Shown: piece after piece, positions 26,097 through 34,744 of the stretch
Layout: each line of letters opens with the position of its first letter
How positions within the stretch are numbered: the first letter of the stretch is position 1
Assembly: GCA_049281195.1 (NCBI GenBank)
Contig: JBAPRR010000250.1
Span: forward strand, 1 to 59,584
Origin: JBAPRR01 sp049281195
GTDB lineage: Bacteria > Actinomycetota > Acidimicrobiia > Acidimicrobiales > CAVXTF01
DNA: 59,584 bases
Reading direction: 5' to 3'
Notes under the pieces: model-generated
Database searches by the model: none
What the model was told of the DNA's origin: nothing
What the model saw: only the letters and a program-made list of their open reading frames with translations
Translations under genes and position numbers: made by a program

Positions 26097-26402
26097 ATGA
26101 CGGTCATAAAGATCAACGCGATCACAGTCCCGCCGAATGCCGGAGACGAGTTGGCACGGCGGTTCGCGGCCCGAGCCGGTGCCGTCGACGGACAGGACGG
26201 ATTCGAAGGATTCGAGCTGTACAGGCCCACGGACGGACGCGAGCAATGGCTCGTGGTCACCAGATGGCACGACGAGGAATCCTTCAACAAATGGGTCTCG
26301 TCACCAGCATTTGCACACGGCCACAGGGGGGCGGACAGACCCGGGCCCGACGGTGGTCCGGTATCGGTCTCTTCGGAGCTCTGGTCGTTCGAGATCGCCT
26401 GA
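26097..26402 (+). CDS. MhuD-like heme-degrading monooxygenase
   Basis: 101 aa from the ATG at 26097, chosen so that the protein begins MTVIKINAITVPP, matching mycobacterial MhuD from residue 1. The MhuD heme-pocket residues Asn 7 and Trp 66 (SFNKW) are at the same numbers, and the heme-ligand His is most likely His 74 in AFAHGHRG, one or two residues shifted by a small deletion. The ferredoxin-like fold is that of IsdG-type monooxygenases, which open heme to release iron. No heme-uptake genes adjoin it. The C-terminal 20 residues are unlike MhuD. Confidence 0.82.
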   Translation: MTVIKINAITVPPNAGDELARRFAARAGAVDGQDGFEGFELYRPTDGREQWLVVTRWHDEESFNKWVSSPAFAHGHRGADRPGPDGGPVSVSSELWSFEIA

Positions 26403-26473
26403 CTCCGTCCGAACCCGGACAGCTTGACGAGCGGGGGGCAACCGCAGATCCAACTGTTGATTCAGGAGCGAAC

Positions 26474-28258
26474 ATGAAAAAGCGGCACGCCTTCCCGAAT
26501 GCAAAGACAGGGCACCGACGGTCGTTCGGACGATGGTTCGCACTCGCAGTTGTGGCCGCGGTGCTGGCGGCATGTTCGACGACTCCGTCACACATCGGCA
26601 CGTCCTCATATGGAGGATCCTCGGGCCACGTGCTGCTCGTCGGTACTTACCACGGCAAGAAGGGTGCGTTCAGCACCATCCAGGCAGCCGTCAACGCAGC
26701 CAAGGCCGGGGACTGGATCCTGATCGCTCCAGGCGACTACCACGAGGTCGCCGACCACCTGTCGAAGCCGACAGCGGACGAGCTCGCAGAAGGCGGGGTC
26801 GCCGGTGTTCTCATCACAACTCCCGACCTGACGCTCCGCGGGATGAACCGCAACACCGTCTTCGTCGACGGCGACAAAGCTGGAGCGCCCGAACCGTGCG
26901 ACCCCGATGCCAACTGGCAGGATTTCGGCATCACGACGGGCGGGAACAGCAAGCCATATGGAAGAAACGGCATCGTCGCCTTCAAAACGAACGATGTGAC
27001 CGTGGAGAACCTGACGGCCTGCAACTTTCTGTCGGGATCGGGTGACGCGGGAAATGAGATCTGGTGGGACGGGGGTGACGGCTCAGGGAAAATCGGCCTC
27101 CACAACTACTGGGCCTCGTACGTGACCGCCACCACCTCCTACTACGGAGGAGAGGACACCGCCGCGGCCTATGGGATCTTCTCGTCCAATTCGGCCGGAC
27201 CGGCGGGGTGGAACCAGATCTACGCCAACAACTTCAATGACTCGGGTATGTACGTGGGCGCGTGCCAGCAGGTCTGCGACGTCACCATCAATCACGCGTG
27301 GATGGAGTACAACGCTCTCGGGTATTCGGGCACCAACTCCGGAGGCGCTGTCGTCATAGAGAACTCACAGTTCGACGAAAACGAGGACGGAGCCGACACC
27401 AACACTCAGATCGACGGCGATCCGCCCGCGCCGCAGAACGGGGACTGCCCGGACAACGAGATAAGCCCCATCACGCATACGCGTTCGTGCTGGGTGTTCA
27501 TGCACAACTACGTACACGACAACAACAACCCGAACTCGCCGGCCGCAGGAAGTGCCGCTGCGGGCCCCTACGGAACCGGCATGACCATCTCAGGGGCCAG
27601 GCACGTCACCGTCATGGATAACACATTCGAGAACAACGGTGCATGGGGGACTCTGTTCGTTCCCTATCCGGACAGCGGAACACCGTCTCTACATCAGTCC
27701 TGCCCCAAAACAGGCGGGGTCCAGACGCCAGGATTCGGGTGCGTATACGACCCGGAAGGCGACGCTCTCCTACACAACACCTACATTCACGACGGCTACT
27801 TCGGTAACCCGAGCAACAGCGACTTCGGTCAGATCGCCTTGGACGGAGGCCAGCCGCAGAACTGCTTCGCCGGGAACATCGACCCGCAGGGCAGCGCTCC
27901 CGCCGACCTCGAACAGATCCAGCCCACCTGCGGTGCCATCACCAAGTCGGGCAACACGGGTGGACCGCTTCTGGGTCAGGTGCTCTGTGACACCGGCTTC
28001 GGGTCGTGCCCGGCGGGTGCCCACTACCCGAAGCCGTCGACGATCATCATGAAGCCCGTCCCCAGTGGGCTGCCCACGATGCCCGATCCTTGCCAGGGGG
28101 TGCCTGCCAACGCGTGGTGCCCGACAACTGCCGCCGCGGTTCACGGCATCTTCCATAACCGAAGCGGGAACAAGCCGACGGGACACGGGGCGGATCTTTT
28201 GACATACGTGCTCGGGTCGAGAACGAATATCGGTCGTCGTCCGGCAATAGCGGTGTGA
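26474..28258 (+). CDS. lipoprotein with right-handed beta-helix (pectin-lyase fold)
   Basis: 594 aa from the ATG at 26474, with AGGAGCG upstream. Lipobox LAAC (Cys 34). The mature region opens HVLLVGTYHGKKGAFSTIQA with AVNAAKAGDWILIAPGDY, the classic entry strand of parallel beta-helix proteins, then LTLRGMNRNTVFVDG and repeated short strands such as FKTNDVTVENLTACNF and TISGARHVTVMDNTFENN. Cys pairs recur. No catalytic motif of polysaccharide lyases is obvious, so it may bind or cleave a cell-surface or plant-type glycan. It is the second beta-helix protein of the window and differs in being lipid-anchored. Confidence 0.85.
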   Translation: MKKRHAFPNAKTGHRRSFGRWFALAVVAAVLAACSTTPSHIGTSSYGGSSGHVLLVGTYHGKKGAFSTIQAAVNAAKAGDWILIAPGDYHEVADHLSKPTADELAEGGVAGVLITTPDLTLRGMNRNTVFVDGDKAGAPEPCDPDANWQDFGITTGGNSKPYGRNGIVAFKTNDVTVENLTACNFLSGSGDAGNEIWWDGGDGSGKIGLHNYWASYVTATTSYYGGEDTAAAYGIFSSNSAGPAGWNQIYANNFNDSGMYVGACQQVCDVTINHAWMEYNALGYSGTNSGGAVVIENSQFDENEDGADTNTQIDGDPPAPQNGDCPDNEISPITHTRSCWVFMHNYVHDNNNPNSPAAGSAAAGPYGTGMTISGARHVTVMDNTFENNGAWGTLFVPYPDSGTPSLHQSCPKTGGVQTPGFGCVYDPEGDALLHNTYIHDGYFGNPSNSDFGQIALDGGQPQNCFAGNIDPQGSAPADLEQIQPTCGAITKSGNTGGPLLGQVLCDTGFGSCPAGAHYPKPSTIIMKPVPSGLPTMPDPCQGVPANAWCPTTAAAVHGIFHNRSGNKPTGHGADLLTYVLGSRTNIGRRPAIAV

Positions 28259-28289
28259 TGGGAGACAGAGAGAAAGAAGGGGCGGTCAA

Positions 28290-28664
28290 GTGGCAGTGAC
28301 GGGGATGGCGAACCTCGCCGTGAAGGTGTCGGATCTCGACGCAGCGTGTGATTTCTACGCCAGGTCGGGCGCAGACGTGCGCGACCGGATGCTGTGGGGA
28401 AACGGAGAGCGTGCGGACGTCTACCTCGGACCTGTGATGATCACGCTGTTCACCCGCGCCATCTACGAGGACGAGGTCGACCTACCGCCTGACTGCTTTC
28501 TGCACCCCGCGCTCTTCACCGACGACCTCGACAGGGAGATAGAAGGCCACACGGTGATTTGGGGCCCGAACATCGTCGAGGGGACTTTCGGAAAGCGCCG
28601 CATCGTTTTTGTCGAAGCTCCCGGCAGCATCCGCCTCGAATTCATGGAACAGCTCGAGGACTGA
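28290..28664 (+). CDS. VOC-superfamily (glyoxalase/dioxygenase-like) protein
   Basis: 124 aa from a GTG at 28290 with GAAGGGGCGG upstream. NLAVKVSDLDAACDFYARSG is the typical first beta-alpha-beta unit and IRLEFMEQLED the metal-side end of the fold, with a possible metal-ligand Glu there. The class includes glyoxalases, extradiol dioxygenases and antibiotic-binding proteins. Thirty-one bases after the beta-helix lipoprotein, so they may share a transcript. Function unassigned. Confidence 0.85.
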   Translation: MAVTGMANLAVKVSDLDAACDFYARSGADVRDRMLWGNGERADVYLGPVMITLFTRAIYEDEVDLPPDCFLHPALFTDDLDREIEGHTVIWGPNIVEGTFGKRRIVFVEAPGSIRLEFMEQLED

Positions 28665-28699
28665 GGCAGCCCCTCAGAACCAGCTCCGTAGAACGAATT

Positions 28700-29668
28700 T
28701 CAGAGCTGGAAGGTCCCGAACACTCCCCTGGCCCGCAGGTCCTCGAAGAACTCGACTTCGTATGCGTGTTCCGGATCTGCTCTGACAGCCTCGTCGAGGA
28801 TGACCGCGTCGTCGCCGACAAGGATTCGCCATTTGTCCTGGCGGACGCCATCGAGGATCACGGTCGCCGCCCCTGCCGCGGTCAGGGGTGCGTTGTCCCT
28901 GAATCGCTCGGCCATCATCTGCATTCCCATCCTGAGGTCATCGTCCGACACCCCATCAAGCGGGACTCCCCCGCCTTCGATGGTCTTTCTGAGCCGCTGG
29001 ATCTCGTCGTCGTCCAACGTCTGGGGAGATCTTCCGAGTGCCTTCGCAGTGTTGATGACGATCGAGGTCCCGATGTGGCCCGGCATAACCACGTGCGCGT
29101 GAAGGTGAGGCGCATTCACCCGGAAATCAGCGATCAACGCCTCGGTGAAACCCCGTATGGCGAACTTCGCCGTGCTGTAAGCGGTGTGGGGGAGCCTCGG
29201 TCCGATGGATGCGAAAAACCCGTTGACGCTGCTCGTGTTGACCAGGTGACCCTCGTCGGATTTCAGCAGCATCGGAAGGAAAGCGCGGGTCATCAGGTAG
29301 ACGCCGCTCCAGTCGACGGCGAATGTGTGGTCCCACTCCTCGCGCCGATCGGAGACGAAGCTTCCACCCCCACCCATGCCCGCGTTGTTGAAGAGAAGAT
29401 CGATGTGGTCGGTGCCGAGCTCCGAAGCGACCGAGTCGCGAAACGAGAGGATCTGCGACTCGTCTGTCACGTCCGCGCGAAACGCGGACACCGACGTTCC
29501 GGCTGGTGCTCCTTCGGATGCAAGCTTGCGGGTCTCTTCTGCGGTGTCTTCGAACTGGTCGCACGTGGCCACGTGACAACCCTGGTGCGCGAGCTGCACG
29601 GCCAGCTCACGGCCCATACCCGACCCACCGCCGGTTACAACGGCTATGCGTCCGTCGAATGTCTCCAT
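28700..29668 (-). CDS. SDR-family oxidoreductase
   Basis: 322 aa from the ATG at 29668, which has GGAGGATCG just upstream; the frame opens 21 codons earlier. The TGGGSGMG nucleotide loop, NNAGMGGGG and the catalytic YSTAKFAIRGFTEALI are intact, then a C-terminal extension of about 50 residues. Possibly a steroid, retinoid or hydroxyacyl dehydrogenase. Last gene of a three-gene operon after the amidohydrolase (20-base gap). Confidence 0.9.
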   Translation of the reverse strand: METFDGRIAVVTGGGSGMGRELAVQLAHQGCHVATCDQFEDTAEETRKLASEGAPAGTSVSAFRADVTDESQILSFRDSVASELGTDHIDLLFNNAGMGGGGSFVSDRREEWDHTFAVDWSGVYLMTRAFLPMLLKSDEGHLVNTSSVNGFFASIGPRLPHTAYSTAKFAIRGFTEALIADFRVNAPHLHAHVVMPGHIGTSIVINTAKALGRSPQTLDDDEIQRLRKTIEGGGVPLDGVSDDDLRMGMQMMAERFRDNAPLTAAGAATVILDGVRQDKWRILVGDDAVILDEAVRADPEHAYEVEFFEDLRARGVFGTFQL

Positions 29669-29688
29669 CGATCCTCCGAGATACTCAA

Positions 29689-30921
29689 TCAGGCGGCTGC
29701 AGGTGACTTCAGCAGCTCGCCGGCCTTCCACACGTGGGTCACGTTCTGCGACTGGGCGAGGATCGATATGTCCTCGAGCGGATTGGCGTCCACGGCAATG
29801 ATGTCGGCGTCATAGCCGGATTCGAGAAGTCCCGATCTCGGGGCCTGCGGACCGAGCGTCTCAGGCCCCATGGCTGTGCCGGCTTCGATCGCCTCCAAAG
29901 GTGAGAGGCCCGCCTCCACCAGGCACACCAGTTCGTTGCCGTTCTGCCCCCACTCGAGCCTGGTGCCGGTGCCAGTGCCGAAGATGTCAGTCCCGAGAGC
30001 GATCTTCACTCCGGCTTCGTGAGCGATTTTGATCGCGTGCAGGTGGGCATCGGCGATCATCTCCATCTTGCGCCTCGGGTGTTCGGTGAGAAGTTGCAGC
30101 GACTCGAGCCCCACTTCCACGATGTGCCGGGTCGGGACCAGGATCGCCCCCGTTTCCTTCATGGCCTGAGCGGATTCCTCGTCCAGGTAGCTGCCGTGCT
30201 CGATCGTCGCCACGCCGGCCTCGAGTGCAGCCATGATCCCGGGCTTGCCATGACAGTGGGCCATGACGACCCGCTCCGCACGTCCGGCCTCCTCTGTGAT
30301 CGCCTTCAGCTCATCACCTGAGAACTGCTGATGGATCGGGTGGTCGACCTCGCTCATCACCCCGCCGGAAGCACAGATCTTTATGACCTTGGCATCGAGC
30401 CTCAGCTGCGAGCGCACACCCTTCAAGCATTCAGGAACCCCGTCGCAGAGGTACGTGAATCCCAAGTTTTCGCTCATCTCGTGGACCCAGCCGAGCGGGA
30501 AAGAGTGCAGGTCGCCGTGACCACCGGTCTGGCTGAGGATCCCTCCGGCCGCATAGATGGTCGGTCCCGGCAGGATCCCCTCGTTCACGACACGGGCGAA
30601 GTGGACGCCGAGACCTCCGGCTTCGCGGACGCTGGTGAACCCCGCATCGATGGCCGAGGCCAGGTTCCTCGACGCCCGGGCCGCCAGGACCGCCACCGGC
30701 GTATGCATGAGCTCGTTTATGTCGAGGGTTCGGGAACCGAAGAAATGACCGTGACACTCCCATAGTCCGGGCATGACGACCGGAACGCGTGTGGCGGGCA
30801 TAGCGGGTGCCGAGTCACGGCTTCCCGCGTAGGTGATTCGGGAACCGTCGATGACCACGGATCCATCGCGGATCGGCTCGCCCCGACCCGGTATCAGAAC
30901 GTCTGCGTCAATCCTGTCCAT
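29689..30921 (-). CDS. metal-dependent amidohydrolase (imidazolonepropionase/prolidase-like)
   Basis: 410 aa from the ATG at 30921. Amidohydrolase superfamily: metal ligands in ECHGHFF, a carboxylatable Lys in AKVIKICASGGV, His in MAHCHG and IEHGSYLDEE, and Asp in ALGTDIFGTG. An N-terminal composite beta-domain (VLIPGRGEPIRDGSVVI) and a C-terminal DADIIAVDANPLEDI match bifunctional TIM-barrel hydrolases of the Xaa-Pro-dipeptidase/organophosphatase group. The substrate is unknown: a peptide, lactam or cyclic amide is plausible. It lies between the cyclic-nucleotide-binding gene and the SDR gene. Confidence 0.9.
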   Translation of the reverse strand: MDRIDADVLIPGRGEPIRDGSVVIDGSRITYAGSRDSAPAMPATRVPVVMPGLWECHGHFFGSRTLDINELMHTPVAVLAARASRNLASAIDAGFTSVREAGGLGVHFARVVNEGILPGPTIYAAGGILSQTGGHGDLHSFPLGWVHEMSENLGFTYLCDGVPECLKGVRSQLRLDAKVIKICASGGVMSEVDHPIHQQFSGDELKAITEEAGRAERVVMAHCHGKPGIMAALEAGVATIEHGSYLDEESAQAMKETGAILVPTRHIVEVGLESLQLLTEHPRRKMEMIADAHLHAIKIAHEAGVKIALGTDIFGTGTGTRLEWGQNGNELVCLVEAGLSPLEAIEAGTAMGPETLGPQAPRSGLLESGYDADIIAVDANPLEDISILAQSQNVTHVWKAGELLKSPAAA

Positions 30922-30953
30922 TGCGAGCGACACTAGCAACGCTTGTCCGAGGC

Positions 30954-31343
30954 CTACCCGGTGCCGCCTGCGGCTCCCATCCGGCCCGCAACGACCTCGT
31001 CGTAATCACGGAGCCTGCTCGCGAGAGCCCCCATGATCCCGAGCGCGAAAGTGGGCGTTTCGTGAACCAGGAAGAGGAAAAGTCCGCGATCGATTTCCGC
31101 GAGCACGGTCTTTTCGGTTGCTACGGCATTGAGGTTGCGCGGCAGGTTGTCGATCAACGCTCTTTCGCCGAATACGTCGTTCACCCCGAGTGTCGCTACG
31201 ACGAACGAACCCTTTCGCAACTCGACTGTGCCCGAGACGATCCCGTACATGTGGTCGCCGATCTCGCCTTCTTCGTAGACCGGTTCACCCGCTGCAACCG
31301 TCCGGTGGTCCGGTGCATTGAGGAAAAGACCTTCTGCACTCAC
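30954..31343 (-). CDS. stand-alone cyclic-nucleotide-binding domain protein
   Basis: 129 aa from a GTG at 31343 with GGGAGGC upstream. The cyclic nucleotide-binding fold is complete: AGEPVYEEGEIGDHMYGIVSGTV and the phosphate cassette VFGERALIDNLPRNLNAVA. No DNA-binding or kinase domain is attached, so it probably controls a partner protein by binding cAMP or cGMP. Its operon partners are the amidohydrolase and SDR; a class III cyclase is encoded 16 kb upstream. Divergent from the KARI-like gene with an inverted repeat between them. Confidence 0.85.
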   Translation of the reverse strand: MSAEGLFLNAPDHRTVAAGEPVYEEGEIGDHMYGIVSGTVELRKGSFVVATLGVNDVFGERALIDNLPRNLNAVATEKTVLAEIDRGLFLFLVHETPTFALGIMGALASRLRDYDEVVAGRMGAAGGTG

Positions 31344-31413
31344 GTAGAGCCTCCCGCTTCCATCACTCCGCTTCGATCACTCCGCCATTTGAAACATTGT
31401 TCATAGATTCAAT

Positions 31414-31430
31414 AGATCCATATCGGATCT
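31414..31430. promoter_or_regulatory. inverted repeat between the CNMP and KARI-like genes
   Basis: AGATCC and GGATCT flank ATATC (31414-31430), a perfect 6-bp inverted repeat in an AT-rich patch midway in a 120-base divergent intergenic region. It could be an operator that controls both genes. No consensus is known to me. Confidence 0.4.
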
Positions 31431-31463
31431 GCCGAAACGAGGCTATCAAGCGGGTGGGAATAC

Positions 31464-32471
31464 GTGTTCACGGATAACGTCGCCACTGTGACAGTCATCG
31501 TTGACGAATCAGATGCACAGACCGCCGACCTCCGACAACAGCGGGTCGCAGTGGTGGGATACGGGAATCAAGGTCGCTCGTGGGCGCTCAACCTGCGCGA
31601 TTCCGGGCTCGATGTGGGTGTTTTCGCGCGTGCGGACGAAACGCGCCGGCTCGCAGAAACAGATGGCTTCGAAACTGACGAGCTCGACTCGGCCAACGAT
31701 GCGGACGTCATCTGCCTGCTCGTTCCTGACGACATAATCCCGACGTTGCCACTCGATCCGCGCCCCGATGCGCTGGTGATCGTGGCGAGCGGCTACACGC
31801 TGGCTTTCGGCAGGCTTGATCCGCGCTGCGACACGGGCATGGTCGCCCCGAGGATGCTCGGTCCCGAGGTCCGTAAGTGTTACCTCGAAGGAGTCGGGTT
31901 CATCACCGCGTTGGGTGTCCACCGTGACGTCACCGGGACCGCGAGACAGAGAGTTCTGGCCGTGGCGAAAGCTATAGGCGGGCTCCGCCAGGGCGCCATC
32001 GAGCTGACCCCGAAACAGGAGGCCGTGCTCGATCTCGCAGTCGAACAGGCGCTCTCTCCGGCTCTGCGCAGGGTCAGTGAGTCGTTCGTTCAGGTGATGC
32101 TGGAACAGGGGATCCCGATCGAGGCGATCATCACCGAGCTGGTGCTGTCGGGTGAAGTGGAGAGGACATACCGCCTGGTGCGGTTGGAAGGCGGTGCCGC
32201 GCAAACCCTCTACCACTCTCCGACCAGCCAGTACGGACAGCTCTCGCGCGCTCAGATGTTCAACGATTTCGACCTGCCGGCCAGGATGCGTGAGCTCGTC
32301 GATCAGATCAGCTCCGGCCAATTCGCCGACGAATGGGACGCTGAGCGCGATGCGGGATATCCGCGCCTCGAAGACCTCCGTTCGGAGGCGATGTCCCCGG
32401 CCATAATGGATTTCGAAGCCGATCTCAGATCGAAGCTCGGCGAGACCGCCGTCAGGACTGGTTCGACATGA
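31464..32471 (+). CDS. ketol-acid reductoisomerase-like protein with altered active site
   Basis: 335 aa. The fold is that of class I IlvC: Rossmann VVGYGNQGRSWALNLRDSG near residue 30 and a C-terminal helical domain with MVAPRMLGPEVR, AVAKAIGGLRQGAIE and LDLAVEQ. The metal ligands Asp 190 and Glu 194 are kept. By alignment by eye, however, the catalytic His of the usual FGHGLNVHFG motif is Ser 109 (VASGYTLAFG), the Lys of PKGPGH is Arg 130, and the second metal Glu of the E-x3-E pair (E225) seems to be Ser 229. It may be a non-isomerising NAD(P)-binding paralogue or have a new reaction. GTG start with GGTGGGA upstream; overlaps the convergent S15 gene by 20 bases. Confidence 0.85.
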   Translation: MFTDNVATVTVIVDESDAQTADLRQQRVAVVGYGNQGRSWALNLRDSGLDVGVFARADETRRLAETDGFETDELDSANDADVICLLVPDDIIPTLPLDPRPDALVIVASGYTLAFGRLDPRCDTGMVAPRMLGPEVRKCYLEGVGFITALGVHRDVTGTARQRVLAVAKAIGGLRQGAIELTPKQEAVLDLAVEQALSPALRRVSESFVQVMLEQGIPIEAIITELVLSGEVERTYRLVRLEGGAAQTLYHSPTSQYGQLSRAQMFNDFDLPARMRELVDQISSGQFADEWDAERDAGYPRLEDLRSEAMSPAIMDFEADLRSKLGETAVRTGST

Positions 32472-34740
32472 GCGAGTAGGTCCGGCACGGCTCACCTCTG
32501 AGCGATCCGCATGCGGGAAGAGCCGCGGTCGGAGTCACGCCTGACACCGCGTTGACAACGAGAGTGGAGTTGCCCAGCTCGACTGAATCGATGACCGAGC
32601 CATGGGTGTCGAAGGTGTCGAAGGTCCACTCAGGCCTGTCGCCACCAGGAGCGGAGATGACGATTCTGAGGCTGGTGCCAGCGCGAAATGTGTGCGCGAT
32701 GGGATCGATCGGAATCCGAACCAGCGTGAACTTTCCCTTGGGGAGATTCTGTCGATCCCCGGTCAGATAGTTCGGAACCGGATCAAGAGCGGTCGACTGT
32801 GCGGTGAGCGTACGGTTCGAGCTTCGAAGGAATCCGGACGTGACGTACTCCTCCTGCTTGTTGCCCGGACGCACCTCTGTAACGGTCACCTGCAGGTCCG
32901 TGACCGGTGCCGTGGACTCGAGCTCGAGATTCAAGCTGGCGGGCCCGACGATGGTCGTATCAGAGGTGAACGCCGGAGTCTGGAACGCGATCCCGTTCTC
33001 GGCAGGAACAGTGGTCCAGTCGTAGTCGGGCTGCGCGGCCCAGGCGTTGCCTGACGCCGGAAGATCGGTCTCCGGCCTGACGTCGGGATTGGGTCTGAAG
33101 GAAACGGACTTATCACCCGTGATGCCGCTTGACGCAAGGGTGCCGCCCGGGCCGAGCTCCCAAGTGGTGACGGCTCCCTGAGGTGGCCACGAGGAGAAGT
33201 CCGCCTCGTAAGCAGGCTGAAGTGCCCCGGGTCCGAGGCTTCCGCCGCCGTAGTCGAACAGGACACGGACCTTCGGGTCCTGGGACTCGAAAGCGGCTTT
33301 GGCTGCCGCCACGGACGGCTCGGTGGTGAAGCGCACTGGTGGCGGTGGGATCGACGGTGCCGCTCCGGTCGCCGAAGAGTAGACCTCGGGGGCGAGGAGA
33401 CCGAGGATCGGCTCGGCCGTGGGCACGCGTTGCGCCACGAATATGTCGAGGAATTCCAGCCAACGGGTGATCGTCGCGGGTCCGATCGAGTCGATGTGTG
33501 TTCCGTTCATCATCGTGACATACACGTCTTTGTCACCCGAGAGCGCGCTGATGAGCGCCGGCCATTGCGGTCCCACCTGTTCGTCTTCCAGTGCACCGAC
33601 CATGAACACAGGGACGTGGATATGTGTCGCCCACACCGCCGGCGATCGTGGATCGAACAGTGACGGGACGCGGCCCAGGTTGGTGCTGATGATCGACTCG
33701 AGAGTCGACGCTTCTGGATGCAGGACCTGGTTGGCAAGGCAGGTCTTGTCGCCCGTGTCGATCTCCGCGGTGGCCCAGGGCTGGCCCCCGCCCGGAGCCG
33801 CCTCTGCATCGACGATCCGCTGATCGACCCAGCTCTTCGCGAAACCGTCGTTGTAGATGCCACCGGGATATCCGGTCGAATACAGATCGTCGGTGGGGCT
33901 GAGGGGAGTGATCGCCGCCAGGTCAGGAGGATCGGTACCTGCCACCACCAACTGCGAGAAGCCCGAGTACGAGATCCCCACCATCCCGACCTTGTGATGG
34001 AGCACCCAGGACTGGGCGCCGACGGTCTGGACGATGTCGTACCCGTCATAGTCGGTGGGCAGACCGAAAAGATCGAAGGCGCCGCCAGAGCAACCTGTCC
34101 CTCGCAACTGCACGCTCACCGTCACGAAACCCAAAAGCGGAGCGATGACCGATCCGACGACCGTGGAGGTATCTGGAAGCAACGGGTCCTTGCTCGACGC
34201 TTTGCCCGTGAGCGCGTTGATCAAGCTGTGCGGTGCGGCGACGGCGTAACCGGAGTACTCGATGACGGTAGGAAACGGCCCGTCGGCGAGAGTCTTGCCC
34301 GGTGGGAGACGGACGGTCGCCGCGATCAGGACGCCGTCGCGCATCCGCACGTAGTTGAGGCCGGCGTGCAGTTGCTGGGACGAATAGAAAGATCGCGTCG
34401 GAGTAGATGAGGTGGACAGCACCGAGAACGGCTTCGTCTCGTAGGTCTTGTCGCCGATCGACTGCCTGAATCGGTAGCCCGGCCCAGGATTCAAGTTCGA
34501 GACGATGATCCCGCCGAGCTTGTCGACGACACCTGAACCGACCTGCGATCCTGCCGCATTCACGACGGCCAGATGAGCGCCCCGGGGGGCGCCGATCGCA
34601 TACGCCTCGTCGATGGATCCGTGCCCCGCGTAAGAGGTGAGCGTGAAGCTGACGGCTTGCGACTTCGCTGCGGTGCCACACGCGCTCAAACAGAGCACGC
34701 ACATGAGAACTCCCGAGAACGCGATCAGCGTTCGACGCAT
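32452..34740 (-). CDS. lipoprotein hydrolase of the S15/CocE-NonD family
   Basis: 762 aa from the ATG at 34740 (GGGGAG upstream). Lipobox LSAC (Cys 21). An N-terminal beta-domain of about 130 residues precedes the alpha/beta-hydrolase core with GISYSG (nucleophile Ser), ALEDEQVG (probable acid) and MNGTHIDS (probable His). The jelly-roll C-terminal domain of X-Pro dipeptidyl peptidases follows (PASLNLELESTAPVTDLQVT). It would act outside the cell on Xaa-Pro peptides or esters. Third gene of the operon with the SCO6745-like and GNAT genes; its tail overlaps the convergent KARI-like gene. Confidence 0.88.
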   Translation of the reverse strand: MRRTLIAFSGVLMCVLCLSACGTAAKSQAVSFTLTSYAGHGSIDEAYAIGAPRGAHLAVVNAAGSQVGSGVVDKLGGIIVSNLNPGPGYRFRQSIGDKTYETKPFSVLSTSSTPTRSFYSSQQLHAGLNYVRMRDGVLIAATVRLPPGKTLADGPFPTVIEYSGYAVAAPHSLINALTGKASSKDPLLPDTSTVVGSVIAPLLGFVTVSVQLRGTGCSGGAFDLFGLPTDYDGYDIVQTVGAQSWVLHHKVGMVGISYSGFSQLVVAGTDPPDLAAITPLSPTDDLYSTGYPGGIYNDGFAKSWVDQRIVDAEAAPGGGQPWATAEIDTGDKTCLANQVLHPEASTLESIISTNLGRVPSLFDPRSPAVWATHIHVPVFMVGALEDEQVGPQWPALISALSGDKDVYVTMMNGTHIDSIGPATITRWLEFLDIFVAQRVPTAEPILGLLAPEVYSSATGAAPSIPPPPVRFTTEPSVAAAKAAFESQDPKVRVLFDYGGGSLGPGALQPAYEADFSSWPPQGAVTTWELGPGGTLASSGITGDKSVSFRPNPDVRPETDLPASGNAWAAQPDYDWTTVPAENGIAFQTPAFTSDTTIVGPASLNLELESTAPVTDLQVTVTEVRPGNKQEEYVTSGFLRSSNRTLTAQSTALDPVPNYLTGDRQNLPKGKFTLVRIPIDPIAHTFRAGTSLRIVISAPGGDRPEWTFDTFDTHGSVIDSVELGNSTLVVNAVSGVTPTAALPACGSLRGEPCRTYSLMSNQS

Positions 34741-34744
34741 GCCA

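Noticed and set aside
28559..29815. 418-codon open frame antisense to an SDR
   Set aside because: No ribosome binding site or family pattern, and the SDR on the other strand is certain.
31509..32495. 328-codon open frame antisense to the KARI-like gene
   Set aside because: Codon-bias shadow; Arg/Glu-rich and without recognisable domains.
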